From a virus, in the IMG/VR virus record IMGVR_UViG_3300046533_001145, positions 1 to 41,543 of that record: a stretch of 41,543 nucleotides of DNA, one strand, 5' to 3'. Positions 13,159-20,895 of the stretch are shown here, one piece after another (within the stretch, counting starts at the first letter, position 1; each line of letters starts with the position of its first letter). The translations under genes and the position numbers were made by a program. The notes under the pieces were generated by a model that was not told the DNA's origin, did not search any database, and saw nothing but the letters and a program-made list of their open reading frames with translations.

Positions 13159-14055
13159 ATGTCTGAGCAGCACGAGGAGTCCAGCATTCACGAGTTCAAG
13201 GCCGAGCTCGGCCAGATCGGGGGCGGCGGCAGCGCCGCCGTTATCGAGACCGCGCAGCAGGCCGTCGAGCCGCGCGAGCTCGACACCGCCAAGGTGTACG
13301 CGGTCCGCACCGCCGACGGCGGGCTCGCGGTCATGAACCTCGAGGGCGCCCGCGAGGCGCCCGACCGCCCGCGCGGCACCTATCGGCCGGCGACGGTCGC
13401 CTCCTTCCTCGAGTACGTGAAGGAGTGGGCCGCGTCCGGCACGACGGTGTGGGTCCATCCGACCGACGCGAAGGTCGTCGCCGTGCTGGACGACCACGAA
13501 AACGCGGACACGCCGGGGTGGCGCGAGCACACCGTCCGGCTCGAGTTGATCCCCACGCCCGAGTGGCTCTTCTGGAAAGAGCACGACGGGCAGCTCATGG
13601 ATCAGCAGAGCTTCGCCGAGAAGATCGAGGACGGCCTCTCCGACGTGGTCGACCCCGACGGCGCGAAGATGCTCGAAATCGCGCAGTCGATCCAGACCAC
13701 GACCGATGTCGCCTTCCACTCGGGCATCGACCTCTCGAGCGGCGAGGCGAAGTTCCGCTACGACGAGACCGTCGAGGCGAAAGCCGGCGAGAAGGGCGAC
13801 CTGGTCGTCCCGCAGGTCTTCGAGCTCGGCATCCCGCCCTACGTCGGCGAGGACGCCTACCGCATCGAGGCGCGCTTCCGCTTCCGCAACCGGGGTGGGC
13901 ACCTGCAGCTCGGCTACAAGCTGCAGCAGCCTGAGCTCGCCGAGCGGGCGGTCCTCGAGGGGATCGGCGCACGGATCGGCGAGGAGCTCGGCGACCGCTC
14001 GCCGGTCTACCTCGGCGCCCCGGCCGACGGCTCGGTCCTCGCGGGCGTCCGCTAA
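13159..14055 (+). CDS. DUF2303 (YfdQ-like) family protein
   Basis: 298 residues. Diagnostic blocks are VVAVLDDHENADTPGWREHT (about 105-124), EWLFWKEHDGQLMDQQSFAE and FIED-like KIEDGLSDVVDPDGAKMLEI, then a beta-rich C-terminal half (VPQVFELGIPPYVGEDAYRI). These match the DUF2303/YfdQ family found in many phages and prophages near recombination or replication genes; its biochemical role is not established. Here it lies between the proposed origin and a hairpin with a parS-like core, which fits a DNA-metabolism setting. Confidence 0.85.
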   Translation: MSEQHEESSIHEFKAELGQIGGGGSAAVIETAQQAVEPRELDTAKVYAVRTADGGLAVMNLEGAREAPDRPRGTYRPATVASFLEYVKEWAASGTTVWVHPTDAKVVAVLDDHENADTPGWREHTVRLELIPTPEWLFWKEHDGQLMDQQSFAEKIEDGLSDVVDPDGAKMLEIAQSIQTTTDVAFHSGIDLSSGEAKFRYDETVEAKAGEKGDLVVPQVFELGIPPYVGEDAYRIEARFRFRNRGGHLQLGYKLQQPELAERAVLEGIGARIGEELGDRSPVYLGAPADGSVLAGVR

Positions 14056-14077
14056 CGCTCGACCTCACCGTGAGAGT

Positions 14078-14109
14078 GGCGGGATCGTTTCACGTGGAAC
14101 GGTCCCGCC
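14078..14109 (+). terminator. Terminator-like hairpin containing a parS-like core
   Basis: The 32 bases form a nearly perfect dyad. As rightward RNA it pairs completely, because its only two mismatches are U-G wobbles (14085/14102 and 14090/14097); on the other strand they would be A-C. That favours an RNA hairpin after the DUF2303 gene. Its centre, GTTTCACGTGGAAC (14087-14100), equals the 14-bp core of bacterial parS (GTTNCACGTGAAAC read on the reverse strand), so it could also bind host ParB. Confidence 0.6.
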
Positions 14110-14163
14110 GACTCGCCCTCTACCGTTTTCCGACGCTGTACACCACGAAGAAGGGAACACCCG

Positions 14164-14340
14164 ATGTCCGCTCTGCTGGTCGCTTTCGGAACCATCCTGG
14201 TCGTCGTCGGCGCTGCCGCGCTGAGCGAGGAGCGGGAACGGCCGCGACGCGGCGGCGGGACTCGGCTCGAGTTCGTGGTGCTCTGTGCGGTCCTGATCGG
14301 TGGAGGGGTGGCGATGGCCTATGCCGGTGTCGCTGCATGA
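14164..14340 (+). CDS. Small two-helix membrane protein
   Basis: 58 residues, read directly. ATG at 14164 follows CACCACGAAGAAGGGAACACCCG. Two hydrophobic segments (SALLVAFGTILVVVGAAAL and FVVLCAVLIGGGVAMAYAGV) flank a basic turn (ERERPRRGGG), giving a hairpin membrane topology. Size and topology would suit a holin or superinfection-exclusion protein, but it is far from the lysis cassette. Confidence 0.65.
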   Translation: MSALLVAFGTILVVVGAAALSEERERPRRGGGTRLEFVVLCAVLIGGGVAMAYAGVAA

Positions 14341-14605
14341 GGTGCGCGAGGCGTACCCGCTGCTCTTCGACCCTCGCTTGCGCGAGCTGATCGAAGATGC
14401 CGAGGCGGGCGAAGAAGCGCCGGGCCCGGGAAGCGGCGGCGCGGGTGGCGGCGCCGGACACGGCGATGCAGACCCCGGGCGCGCCGGGCGAGTGCCCGGT
14501 CGTCGGATGCCCGAACGTCGGGATGTGTCGCCACGACACGCCGAGCGGACCGATCTATCTCTGCGGTCGCTGCGACATCGTGGCGCGCCGCAACCTGCGC
14601 GATAA
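14321..14605 (+). CDS. Uncertain reading frame; N-terminal part looks coding
   Basis: 94 residues if read to its stop. The first 33 (VSLHEVREAYPLLFDPRLRE, LIEDAEAG) look like real protein and sit behind GGAGGGG. The remainder is Gly/Pro/Arg-rich and lies over the zinc-protein frame at 14397-14705, as a shadow would. Either the two frames overlap by 209 bases or they form one protein joined by a frameshift (or a sequencing indel) near 14400. The latter would explain why the 14397 ATG lacks a Shine-Dalgarno. Confidence 0.35.
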   Translation: MPVSLHEVREAYPLLFDPRLRELIEDAEAGEEAPGPGSGGAGGGAGHGDADPGRAGRVPGRRMPERRDVSPRHAERTDLSLRSLRHRGAPQPAR

Positions 14606-14705
14606 GCAGGGGCACGAGGAACTCCTCGAGGCGCTCGCCGCGCCGCTCCAACGCAGCGCGCTCGTGCGTCAGAAGGCGGCGGCCCGCATCTACTCGCCGT
14701 CATAG
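14397..14705 (+). CDS. Zinc-finger-type hypothetical protein
   Basis: 102 residues. A basic start (PRRAKKRRAREAAARVAA) precedes CPVVGCPNVGMCRHD ... YLCGRCD, a five-cysteine plus histidine cluster that could hold one or two zincs. A C-terminal helix (QGHEELLEALAAPLQRSALV) follows. Nucleic-acid binding is possible. The start is uncertain (no clear ribosome site, stop three codons upstream); see the overlapping frame at 14321. Confidence 0.65.
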   Translation: MPRRAKKRRAREAAARVAAPDTAMQTPGAPGECPVVGCPNVGMCRHDTPSGPIYLCGRCDIVARRNLRDKQGHEELLEALAAPLQRSALVRQKAAARIYSPS

Positions 14706-14775
14706 CGCCTGACGCACGCGCTACGGTTCCGCGCATCGAGGGCGAGCCGCGAGAATCGACCAGGGCGACGGCGGC

Positions 14776-15420
14776 GTGATCGTCACCGCCCATCAGCCGG
14801 GCTACTTACCAGGAGTAAGTGTGGTCTCCAAGATCGCCCGGGCCGACGCCGTCGTGTGGCTTGACGATGTCCGCTTCACGACCCCGGGCTTCGTCAATCG
14901 CAACCAGCTTCCCGACGGGACGTGGCTCACCGTCCCGGTCGAGCGCCGCGACCACCTGACGCCGATCCGGGAAGTGCTGATCGCCGAGGACGGATGGGCG
15001 CCGGCGCACACGAAGATCATCGGCGAGCACTACCGCGACGCCCCGCACTTCGACGCTTCGATCTTCCTGCCGCTCGGCGGCCCGCTCTCCTACGAGGGCT
15101 CGCCGCTGCTCGAGCTCAACCTCGCCTTGACGGAGAGGCTCTTCGCTGGCCTCGGCCTCTCGCCCCGGCAGTACCGGCAGTCCGAACACCGCTCGCCGTC
15201 GGGCTCGCTCTCGACCAAGCTCATCCACCTGGTCAAGTCCGTCGGCGGCTCGGCCTACCTCTCGGGCCCGACCGACGCGCTCGACCCCGAGGTCTTCGCC
15301 GAGGCCGACCTCGAGCTCCTCTACTTCCGCTACGCCGGCGACAACCCGAGCGTGATCGACCCGCTCTTCCGCGCCGGGACTCTGCCATCGGAACCGAAGC
15401 AGGAGGTCAACGTCGCATGA
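14776..15420 (+). CDS. WbqC-like family protein
   Basis: 214 residues, GTG start. Near the N-terminus AHQPGYLPGVSVVSKIARAD and VVWLDDVRFTTPGFVNRNQL are the WbqC signatures (HQP..P....KI..aD..v.LDdvqf....fvNRn). Later SLSTKLIHLVKSVGGSAYLS and GP..AL, then FAEADLELLYFRY, complete the family's C-terminal pattern. WbqC-like proteins occur in O-antigen, glycan and other modification clusters; their reaction is not settled. The gene overlaps the portal by four bases (ATGA), so it is translated with the head genes. A role in modifying virion protein, DNA or host glycan is conjecture. Confidence 0.85.
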   Translation: MIVTAHQPGYLPGVSVVSKIARADAVVWLDDVRFTTPGFVNRNQLPDGTWLTVPVERRDHLTPIREVLIAEDGWAPAHTKIIGEHYRDAPHFDASIFLPLGGPLSYEGSPLLELNLALTERLFAGLGLSPRQYRQSEHRSPSGSLSTKLIHLVKSVGGSAYLSGPTDALDPEVFAEADLELLYFRYAGDNPSVIDPLFRAGTLPSEPKQEVNVA

Positions 15421-17531
15421 AGTCGGTCCTCTACGAGGCGTTGAAGGCCGGACCGCGCGGCGCGTCGGCCGACCGGGAATGGGGAATGACCGGCGTCTAC
15501 GGCGAGCGCTACGAGCCCGAATCGCGGCTCGAGTTCGTGGACGCCTACTTCAACCGCGTGTGGGTGCATCGCTGCATCGACCTGATTTCGAGCTCGGCCA
15601 CGCAGGTGCCGATGCAGGTGAAAGTCGGCGGCGAGTGGGTCGAAGAGCACCCGCTGCTCGACCTGCTGCGGCGCCCCTCGCCCCGCGACCCCGCCCTGAT
15701 GTTCTTCGAGTGGTCGATCAAGTGGGCCGAGGTGATCGGCGAATGGTATTGGGAGATCGTCCCCTCTCGAGGCGGCGACATCGCGCAGCTCTTCCCGCTG
15801 CGCGGGCAGCACATGCGGATCATCCCCGGCGAGGAGGGCGCCATCGCCGGCTACAGCTATGACCCGAACGTCAACGGTGTCGACACGGTCGAGTTCGATG
15901 CGCTCGACCCCTTCAAGCCGAAGGTCAAAGGCAGCGGCGAGAAGACCATCGTCGTCGCCGGCCGCTACGCGAATCCCAAGGACGACCTCTACGGGATGTC
16001 GCCCCTGCGGGCCGCCAAAGACGACATCATCAGCGAGTACTACGGGGTCCGATACGACCACCGCTTCTTCCGCAACTCGGCCCGTCCCGACCTCGTGATC
16101 GGCTTCAAGGGCAAGCTCGACGCCGAGGAGCGCCGCCTCAACAAGGAGGAGTGGCAGGAGTTCAAAGGCATGGACAACGCGCACCGCGCGGCGGTGATGT
16201 CCGGCGAGCCCGACATCACCCTGCTGACTCAGAACTCGAAGGATGTCGAGTACCTCGATGGCCGCCGCCTCGCCCGCGAGGGGCAATGCGCCGCCTTCGG
16301 TGTGCCGCCGGTCCTGGTCGGCGATATGACCCGCGCCACCTACTCGAACTTCGAGAATGCCGAGCCGATCTTCTGGAAAATCACGATGCTGCCGAAGCTC
16401 GGCTTCTTCGCCACGTGGACGAACTTCACCCTCGTGCCCTTCTATCCCGATGTCGAGGAGTTCCGCTTCGACACGAGCCGCGTCCCCGCCCTCGCCCGCG
16501 CCGAAGGATGGCGCTCGGACCGGGCCCGGGGCGAGATAGCCGGCGGGATCAAAACGCCGAACGAGGCGCGCGAAGAGCTCGGCGAGGAGCGCATCGAGGA
16601 TGAGGAGGGCGCCGATCTTCTGTGGCTGCCGACCAAAGTCCGGCCGATCAGCGACCTCGAGCAGGCGGCGCCCGAACCGCAGCTCAACCCGATACCGGCC
16701 GGCGTCCCGGCCGGCGAAGAGAAAGGCGTCCGCCCCGGCCACCGGCTCGAATCGTGGGCGCTCAGCGCCGAGAAGGGGACCGTCGCCAATTGGCTGCGGC
16801 AGGGTCTCGAGGCGAAGCTCCGCTTCTCCGAGCGCGGCAAGAACGAGATAGCCGGTCACTTCGCCGAGCAGCGCGACGCCGTCCTCGCCATCGTGGAGGG
16901 GCAGGAAAAGAGCGCCGAGCTCGAGCGCCTGCTGCGCGAGTACGGATGGGCCGACGACGCCGCCAACTTCCATCAGATCGTGGAGGCGATGCAGGCCGGG
17001 CTCGCCCTCGCCTCCTTCAAGATCACCGCCGGCGCCGTCGACCAGGAGGCGAGCGAGTCGCTCATCAGCCGGATGCTCGCGCAGCTCGCCAACCGCCCCG
17101 AGGGAATCCAGTCGGTCTCGGGCCGGGTCAAGGAGGAGGTGCTCGAGGAGGTCCGCGAAGGGATCGCCCACGGCCTCACCTATCGGCAGATCGCCGAGGG
17201 CGGCACCTTCACCTCGGCCACGGCCGGCGCCGAGGACGTGACGATCAAGGGCATCCAAGGCGTCTACGAGGAGTACACCGGCTGGCAGGCCGAGCGGATC
17301 GCCCGCACCGAGGCCGCCGTCACCTTCAACCTTTCGAGCGCCGGCCTGATGCGCGAGGCCGGCGTCGGTTACGTCGACATCTCAGACGGCGACGAAGACG
17401 AGGAGTGCGCGCTCGCCAACGGCTCGCGCTGGTCCCTCGAGGAATACGAAGCCAACCCGATCAGCCATCCGAATTGCACGCGGATCGGGCTTCCCGTAAT
17501 CGAAGTGCCTACATCAGGAGGATCAGCATGA
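15417..17531 (+). CDS. Portal protein fused to MuF-like minor head domain
   Basis: 704 residues. Residues about 1-400 are an HK97/SPP1-like portal: AYFNRVWVHRCIDLISSSAT, then DDLYGMSPLRAAKDDI, FRNSARPDLVIGFKGK and FGVPPVLVGDMTRATYSNFE. A Pro-rich hinge near 430 leads to a helical C-terminal region with YEEYTGWQAERIARTEAAVT, then FNLSSAGLMREAG and ISHPNCTRIGLPV. These are hallmarks of the phage Mu gpF-like (MuF) minor head domain. Portals form the dodecameric DNA gate, and MuF proteins are normally a separate neighbouring gene. Here they are one polypeptide with no stop between. Confidence 0.92.
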   Translation: MKSVLYEALKAGPRGASADREWGMTGVYGERYEPESRLEFVDAYFNRVWVHRCIDLISSSATQVPMQVKVGGEWVEEHPLLDLLRRPSPRDPALMFFEWSIKWAEVIGEWYWEIVPSRGGDIAQLFPLRGQHMRIIPGEEGAIAGYSYDPNVNGVDTVEFDALDPFKPKVKGSGEKTIVVAGRYANPKDDLYGMSPLRAAKDDIISEYYGVRYDHRFFRNSARPDLVIGFKGKLDAEERRLNKEEWQEFKGMDNAHRAAVMSGEPDITLLTQNSKDVEYLDGRRLAREGQCAAFGVPPVLVGDMTRATYSNFENAEPIFWKITMLPKLGFFATWTNFTLVPFYPDVEEFRFDTSRVPALARAEGWRSDRARGEIAGGIKTPNEAREELGEERIEDEEGADLLWLPTKVRPISDLEQAAPEPQLNPIPAGVPAGEEKGVRPGHRLESWALSAEKGTVANWLRQGLEAKLRFSERGKNEIAGHFAEQRDAVLAIVEGQEKSAELERLLREYGWADDAANFHQIVEAMQAGLALASFKITAGAVDQEASESLISRMLAQLANRPEGIQSVSGRVKEEVLEEVREGIAHGLTYRQIAEGGTFTSATAGAEDVTIKGIQGVYEEYTGWQAERIARTEAAVTFNLSSAGLMREAGVGYVDISDGDEDEECALANGSRWSLEEYEANPISHPNCTRIGLPVIEVPTSGGSA

Positions 17532-18403
17532 ACGCACCATCCGGCTTCGGCCGCACGAGTCCCGCCCAGGTCGCCGAGGAGTCCGGCATCTACGTGCCCG
17601 ACCTTCCCGGCCTCGCACCCGAAAAGGTCGCGCTCGCCGCCGGCGTCGCGCAGCTCGCCCGCTTCATCCCGAAGATCGGGCTCCGCATCCTCGGCCTCGG
17701 CTTCGACATCTCAGATGGCGGGACCGGCACCAACGAGGTGCAGAAAGTCCAGGTCAAAGCGAAAGCGGGGACCTACAAACTCACCTTCGCTGGCAAACAG
17801 ACGGCGGCCATCGCCTTCGACGCCCTGGCGGCGGCGGTGCAGTCGGCGCTCGTCGCGCTGCCCAACATCGGCGCCGGCGACGTGGAAGTGACCGGCGGGC
17901 CCGGCGACGAAAACGGGACCGCGCCCTACGTCGTGACCTTCAAAGGCGCGCTCGGGCATCAGGACGTGCCGGCCATGACGGCGGACGCGACCGGGCTCAC
18001 CGAAGGCACGAAAACGGTGACGATCACGACGCAGGCCGCCGGCGAGTCCCTGCGCTGCGATGTCGGCATCTACGGCGCCGACCTCAACCTGATCGGCGCC
18101 AACGGCGGCACCGAGGTGGCCGACGACGCCGGCGCGAAGGCGCTGGACTTCGCCGAGCCCGTCCGGGTGCAGCCGGGCCACGCCTACTACGCCGCCTTCG
18201 GCACGCAGGGGGGCGCCGCGAAAGCGCTCTGCATGGTCAGCGCCGACGCCGCCGGCGCCGACCTGGTCGGGAAAACCGCCGGACTGCGCGAGCTCGTCAC
18301 GCTCGCGGCCGGGGGCTACCCGCTGCCGGACGTGATCCCCGTCGGGGAAGCGGCCGGAACGAAGGCACCGCTCATGGCGCTGCGGACGGCCGCCGCGTCG
18401 TAA
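17528..18403 (+). CDS. Structural protein with beta-sandwich repeat domain (putative head decoration)
   Basis: 291 residues. Residues about 69-170 (NEVQKVQVKAKAGTYKLTFA then LPNIGAGDVEVTGGPG, YVVTFKGALGHQDVPAMT) match a beta-rich module often seen in phage structural and bacterial surface proteins. The flanks are Ala/Gly-rich: the N-terminus names nothing, and the C-terminal part has repeated beta strands (GHAYYAAFGTQGGAAKALCM). Position between portal and protease suggests a virion component such as a decoration or head-fibre protein. Overlaps the portal stop (ATGA). Followed by a hairpin. Confidence 0.65.
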   Translation: MNAPSGFGRTSPAQVAEESGIYVPDLPGLAPEKVALAAGVAQLARFIPKIGLRILGLGFDISDGGTGTNEVQKVQVKAKAGTYKLTFAGKQTAAIAFDALAAAVQSALVALPNIGAGDVEVTGGPGDENGTAPYVVTFKGALGHQDVPAMTADATGLTEGTKTVTITTQAAGESLRCDVGIYGADLNLIGANGGTEVADDAGAKALDFAEPVRVQPGHAYYAAFGTQGGAAKALCMVSADAAGADLVGKTAGLRELVTLAAGGYPLPDVIPVGEAAGTKAPLMALRTAAAS

Positions 18404-18412
18404 ACCGCTGAG

Positions 18413-18443
18413 CCCGCCGCCGGCCCTGGTCGCCGGCGGCGGG
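18413..18443 (+). terminator. Hairpin between decoration-like and protease genes
   Basis: CCCGCCGCCGG (18413-18423) and CCGGCGGCGGG (18433-18443) form a perfect 11-bp stem with a nine-base loop, starting nine bases after a stop. No T-run follows, so it may be a weak terminator or a processing or attenuation hairpin in the late transcript. Confidence 0.6.
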
Positions 18444-18467
18444 TCCACTTCCCGAAGGAGGGAACGC

Positions 18468-19226
18468 ATGAAGACCGAGGAGAAGGAGAGGCAGCAGAAG
18501 GGCCGCAAATCGGTCTTCCCGATGCAGCGGCTAAAGCTCGAGGAGCCGCAGGCGGATGGTCGCCGGCGCATCGAGGGCTACGCCGCCGTGTTCGGCAACC
18601 GCGACGCTTACGGCGACATCATCATGCCGGGCGCCTTCGAGCGCAGCCTGCGCGAGAAACCCGACGTGAAGGTGCTCTGGCAGCACGACACCCGCACGCC
18701 CATCGGCAAACAGGAGTCGGGCTACGAGGACGACTTCGGGCTCGCCGTCACCGGCGTGCTGACGAACACCGACAAGGTCACCGGCGAGATTGTGCCGCTG
18801 CTGCTCGATGAAGTCGTGACCGGCCTCTCCATCGGTTACGACGTGGTGGTCGAGGAATACAACGCCGAGCTCGAGGCGTGGTTCCTCAAGGACATCGAGC
18901 TCTGGGAGTGGTCGCCCGTGACCTTCCCGGCGAACGAGCTCGCGACGGTGTCGGAGGTCAAGCACCTCGGCACCCGCGAGGACGCCCACGCGACCCGCGT
19001 TTCCCGCCACGCGAAGAGCATGATCCACGAGCTCGAGGGCTATTTTCAGAAGTCCGACCGACGGGACGCGCTAGATTCAGACCAGCTCGCCACTCTGCAC
19101 ACCCTGCTCGGAGGCCAACTCCCCGGTGCGCAGGCGGTGTCCGCCAAGGGCATCGAGTTGGCCTACATGCGGGGCGTGGACGACACACTCGACACGCTCG
19201 GCTTGAAACCGAAAGAGAAGGAGTGA
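18468..19226 (+). CDS. HK97-family prohead maturation protease
   Basis: 252 residues behind GAAGGAGG. IEGYAAVFGNRDAYGDIIMP and GAFERSL (about 35-61) open the fold. VLWQHDTRTPIG gives catalytic His73, GLSIGY gives Ser121, and ELWEWSPVTFPAN supplies the acid (probably Glu147). These are the U35 serine-protease features that cleave capsid scaffold. The C-terminal tail (KSMIHELEGYFQKSDRRDAL) is helical. It precedes the capsid gene by two bases. Confidence 0.92.
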   Translation: MKTEEKERQQKGRKSVFPMQRLKLEEPQADGRRRIEGYAAVFGNRDAYGDIIMPGAFERSLREKPDVKVLWQHDTRTPIGKQESGYEDDFGLAVTGVLTNTDKVTGEIVPLLLDEVVTGLSIGYDVVVEEYNAELEAWFLKDIELWEWSPVTFPANELATVSEVKHLGTREDAHATRVSRHAKSMIHELEGYFQKSDRRDALDSDQLATLHTLLGGQLPGAQAVSAKGIELAYMRGVDDTLDTLGLKPKEKE

Positions 19227-19228
19227 CG

Positions 19229-20881
19229 ATGTTCTCGACTGCGCTGTCCATCTTCGGGGCCGCCCTCGCGGTGTTCGCCCTACTCGCTGTATGGCTTGCC
19301 CTCGAAACGCCGCGCCGGCTTCTCGCGCGCCCCGCAGGGGGCAGCGTCCTGGCGAAGCGCATCGCGGGTCTCGCCGGACCGGCCTCCTACTTCGCCGCCT
19401 ACTTCGACGGCGTCCGCAAGGCGTTCAAGTACCCGCGCCTGGCGCTGACCGTCACGCTACGACCGGCCGAGGCAATTCGATTCGGGCTGATGCCGGCGAT
19501 GTGCGGTGGCTCTCCCGAGCTGGACGAGGATGTCGAGCTCACGGACGGCGAGAAGGTCGAGCAGAAGAAGATCGAAGAGCAGGTCGCCGATTTGCGTTCG
19601 AAGCTGATGGGGCGCATCGGTGAGATGGAGGTCAAGGGCGAGGACAAGGCCGAGCTCGAGAAGCGCGAGGCCGAGCTCGCGAAGCAGGTCGACAAGCTGA
19701 TCGGCTTCGCCAAGAAACAGGAGTCCGACGAGGTCAAGGACTTCAAGGCCGAGCTCGAGGAGCGCGTCGACGCCTTCGAGAAGACGATCAAGGAGTACTT
19801 CGCCGAGGCCGAGGACGGTCCCCGGGGCGCCTTGAAGAAGGGGAAGCAGCTCGAGCGGTACAAGGGCGACAACCTCTTCCTCGATATGCGCGAGGCGATC
19901 AAGACCCACGATCAGGCGCTTTCCAGTCAGCTCCACGAGTACGAGCAGAAGTTCAACTCGGCCGAGCGGCAGAAGGCGTGGGCCACCGAAGACCTCGAGG
20001 ATGTCGACCTCATCATCCCCGACATCCAGCAGGCGCTTCCGTTCCTGCGCGCCCGGGCCCGGGTCGTCCAGCTCTTCCGCGAGCTGCGCACGTCCTCGCC
20101 GGCCGTCGAGTTCCCGGTCTTCAAAACGGGGCTCACCGTCGGACACGTCAAAGAGGGGGAAGGGAAGCCCGAAAGCGACCCGACCTTCGACCTCGAGGTC
20201 GCCCGGGTCTTCACCATCGCCGGGATCAGCGACGTGCCGAACCCGACGCTCGAAGACTTCCCGGCCGCGCGCGGCTGGATTTCGACCGAGCTCGGCGCGG
20301 CGACCGGCGCCCAGGAGGAGACCGACGTGCTGATGGGTGGCGGCGTAGGCGAGCCGCTCGGCATCCTCGAAAACGAAGACGTGCCCGTCCGACAGGTCGA
20401 TGAAGTGGCGAAAGCGAGCAACGGCCGCAACTTCATGACCTCCATCTTCCGGGCCGCGCAGCAGGTCCGCGTCGAAGGCTTCGTGGAGCCGACCGACGCC
20501 GCGCTCAACCCGGCGGTGTGGACGGACATCGCGCTCTCGTTCGAGGACGCCATCGGCTTCCTCTACGGGCCGCCGCAGGCGAGCACCTCGGGGGCGCCGG
20601 CGGACACGCCGCCTCCTCGGGTGCTCGGGCTCCCGATCACCTGGTCGTCCTACATCCCGCTCGATGCGGGTGAAGGCGAAGACGAGTCGCCGATCATCGT
20701 CGGCAACTTTCAGGACGGCATCGTCCTGCGTCGGTCGCCCTTCCGCATCGACATCGACACGAGCGTCGGGTTCAAGAAAAACCTGACCTCCTTCCGAGGG
20801 GAGGAGCGGATGGGCTTCATCGTCGTGCGGCCCATGAGCTTCGTCGTGGTCGAGGGTGTCAAACCGACGCCGGTCGTCTAA
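19229..20881 (+). CDS. HK97-fold major capsid protein with atypical hydrophobic N-terminus
   Basis: 550 residues, ATG after AAGGAG. Residues about 250-550 show the HK97 capsid pattern: FPVFKTGLTVGHVKEGEGKP, then VARVFTIAGISDVPNPTLED, a GVGEPLGIL loop, and IIVGNFQDGIVLRRSPFRID with FRGEERMGFIVVRPMSFVVV at the end. Residues about 95-200 are a long coiled coil (EKVEQKKIEEQVADLRSKLM), the usual scaffold-like delta domain that the protease removes. Oddly, residues 2-26 form a transmembrane-type helix (FSTALSIFGAALAVFALLAV) and another ~60 residues precede the delta domain. An internal ATG at 19499 would start a more conventional capsid. Confidence 0.88.
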   Translation: MFSTALSIFGAALAVFALLAVWLALETPRRLLARPAGGSVLAKRIAGLAGPASYFAAYFDGVRKAFKYPRLALTVTLRPAEAIRFGLMPAMCGGSPELDEDVELTDGEKVEQKKIEEQVADLRSKLMGRIGEMEVKGEDKAELEKREAELAKQVDKLIGFAKKQESDEVKDFKAELEERVDAFEKTIKEYFAEAEDGPRGALKKGKQLERYKGDNLFLDMREAIKTHDQALSSQLHEYEQKFNSAERQKAWATEDLEDVDLIIPDIQQALPFLRARARVVQLFRELRTSSPAVEFPVFKTGLTVGHVKEGEGKPESDPTFDLEVARVFTIAGISDVPNPTLEDFPAARGWISTELGAATGAQEETDVLMGGGVGEPLGILENEDVPVRQVDEVAKASNGRNFMTSIFRAAQQVRVEGFVEPTDAALNPAVWTDIALSFEDAIGFLYGPPQASTSGAPADTPPPRVLGLPITWSSYIPLDAGEGEDESPIIVGNFQDGIVLRRSPFRIDIDTSVGFKKNLTSFRGEERMGFIVVRPMSFVVVEGVKPTPVV

Positions 20882-20895
20882 GGGACTGATCGCCG

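Noticed and set aside
12499-13902. A 467-residue leftward frame crossing the origin-like region and the DUF2303 gene
   Set aside because: It is antisense to a recognised DUF2303 protein and starts without a Shine-Dalgarno.
15330-17258. A 642-residue leftward open frame opposite the portal gene
   Set aside because: It mirrors the portal-MuF gene, lacks a ribosome site and has Leu/Gly/Arg-rich antisense composition. High GC makes such long antisense frames common; the same applies to those opposite terL, tape measure and tail-tip genes.
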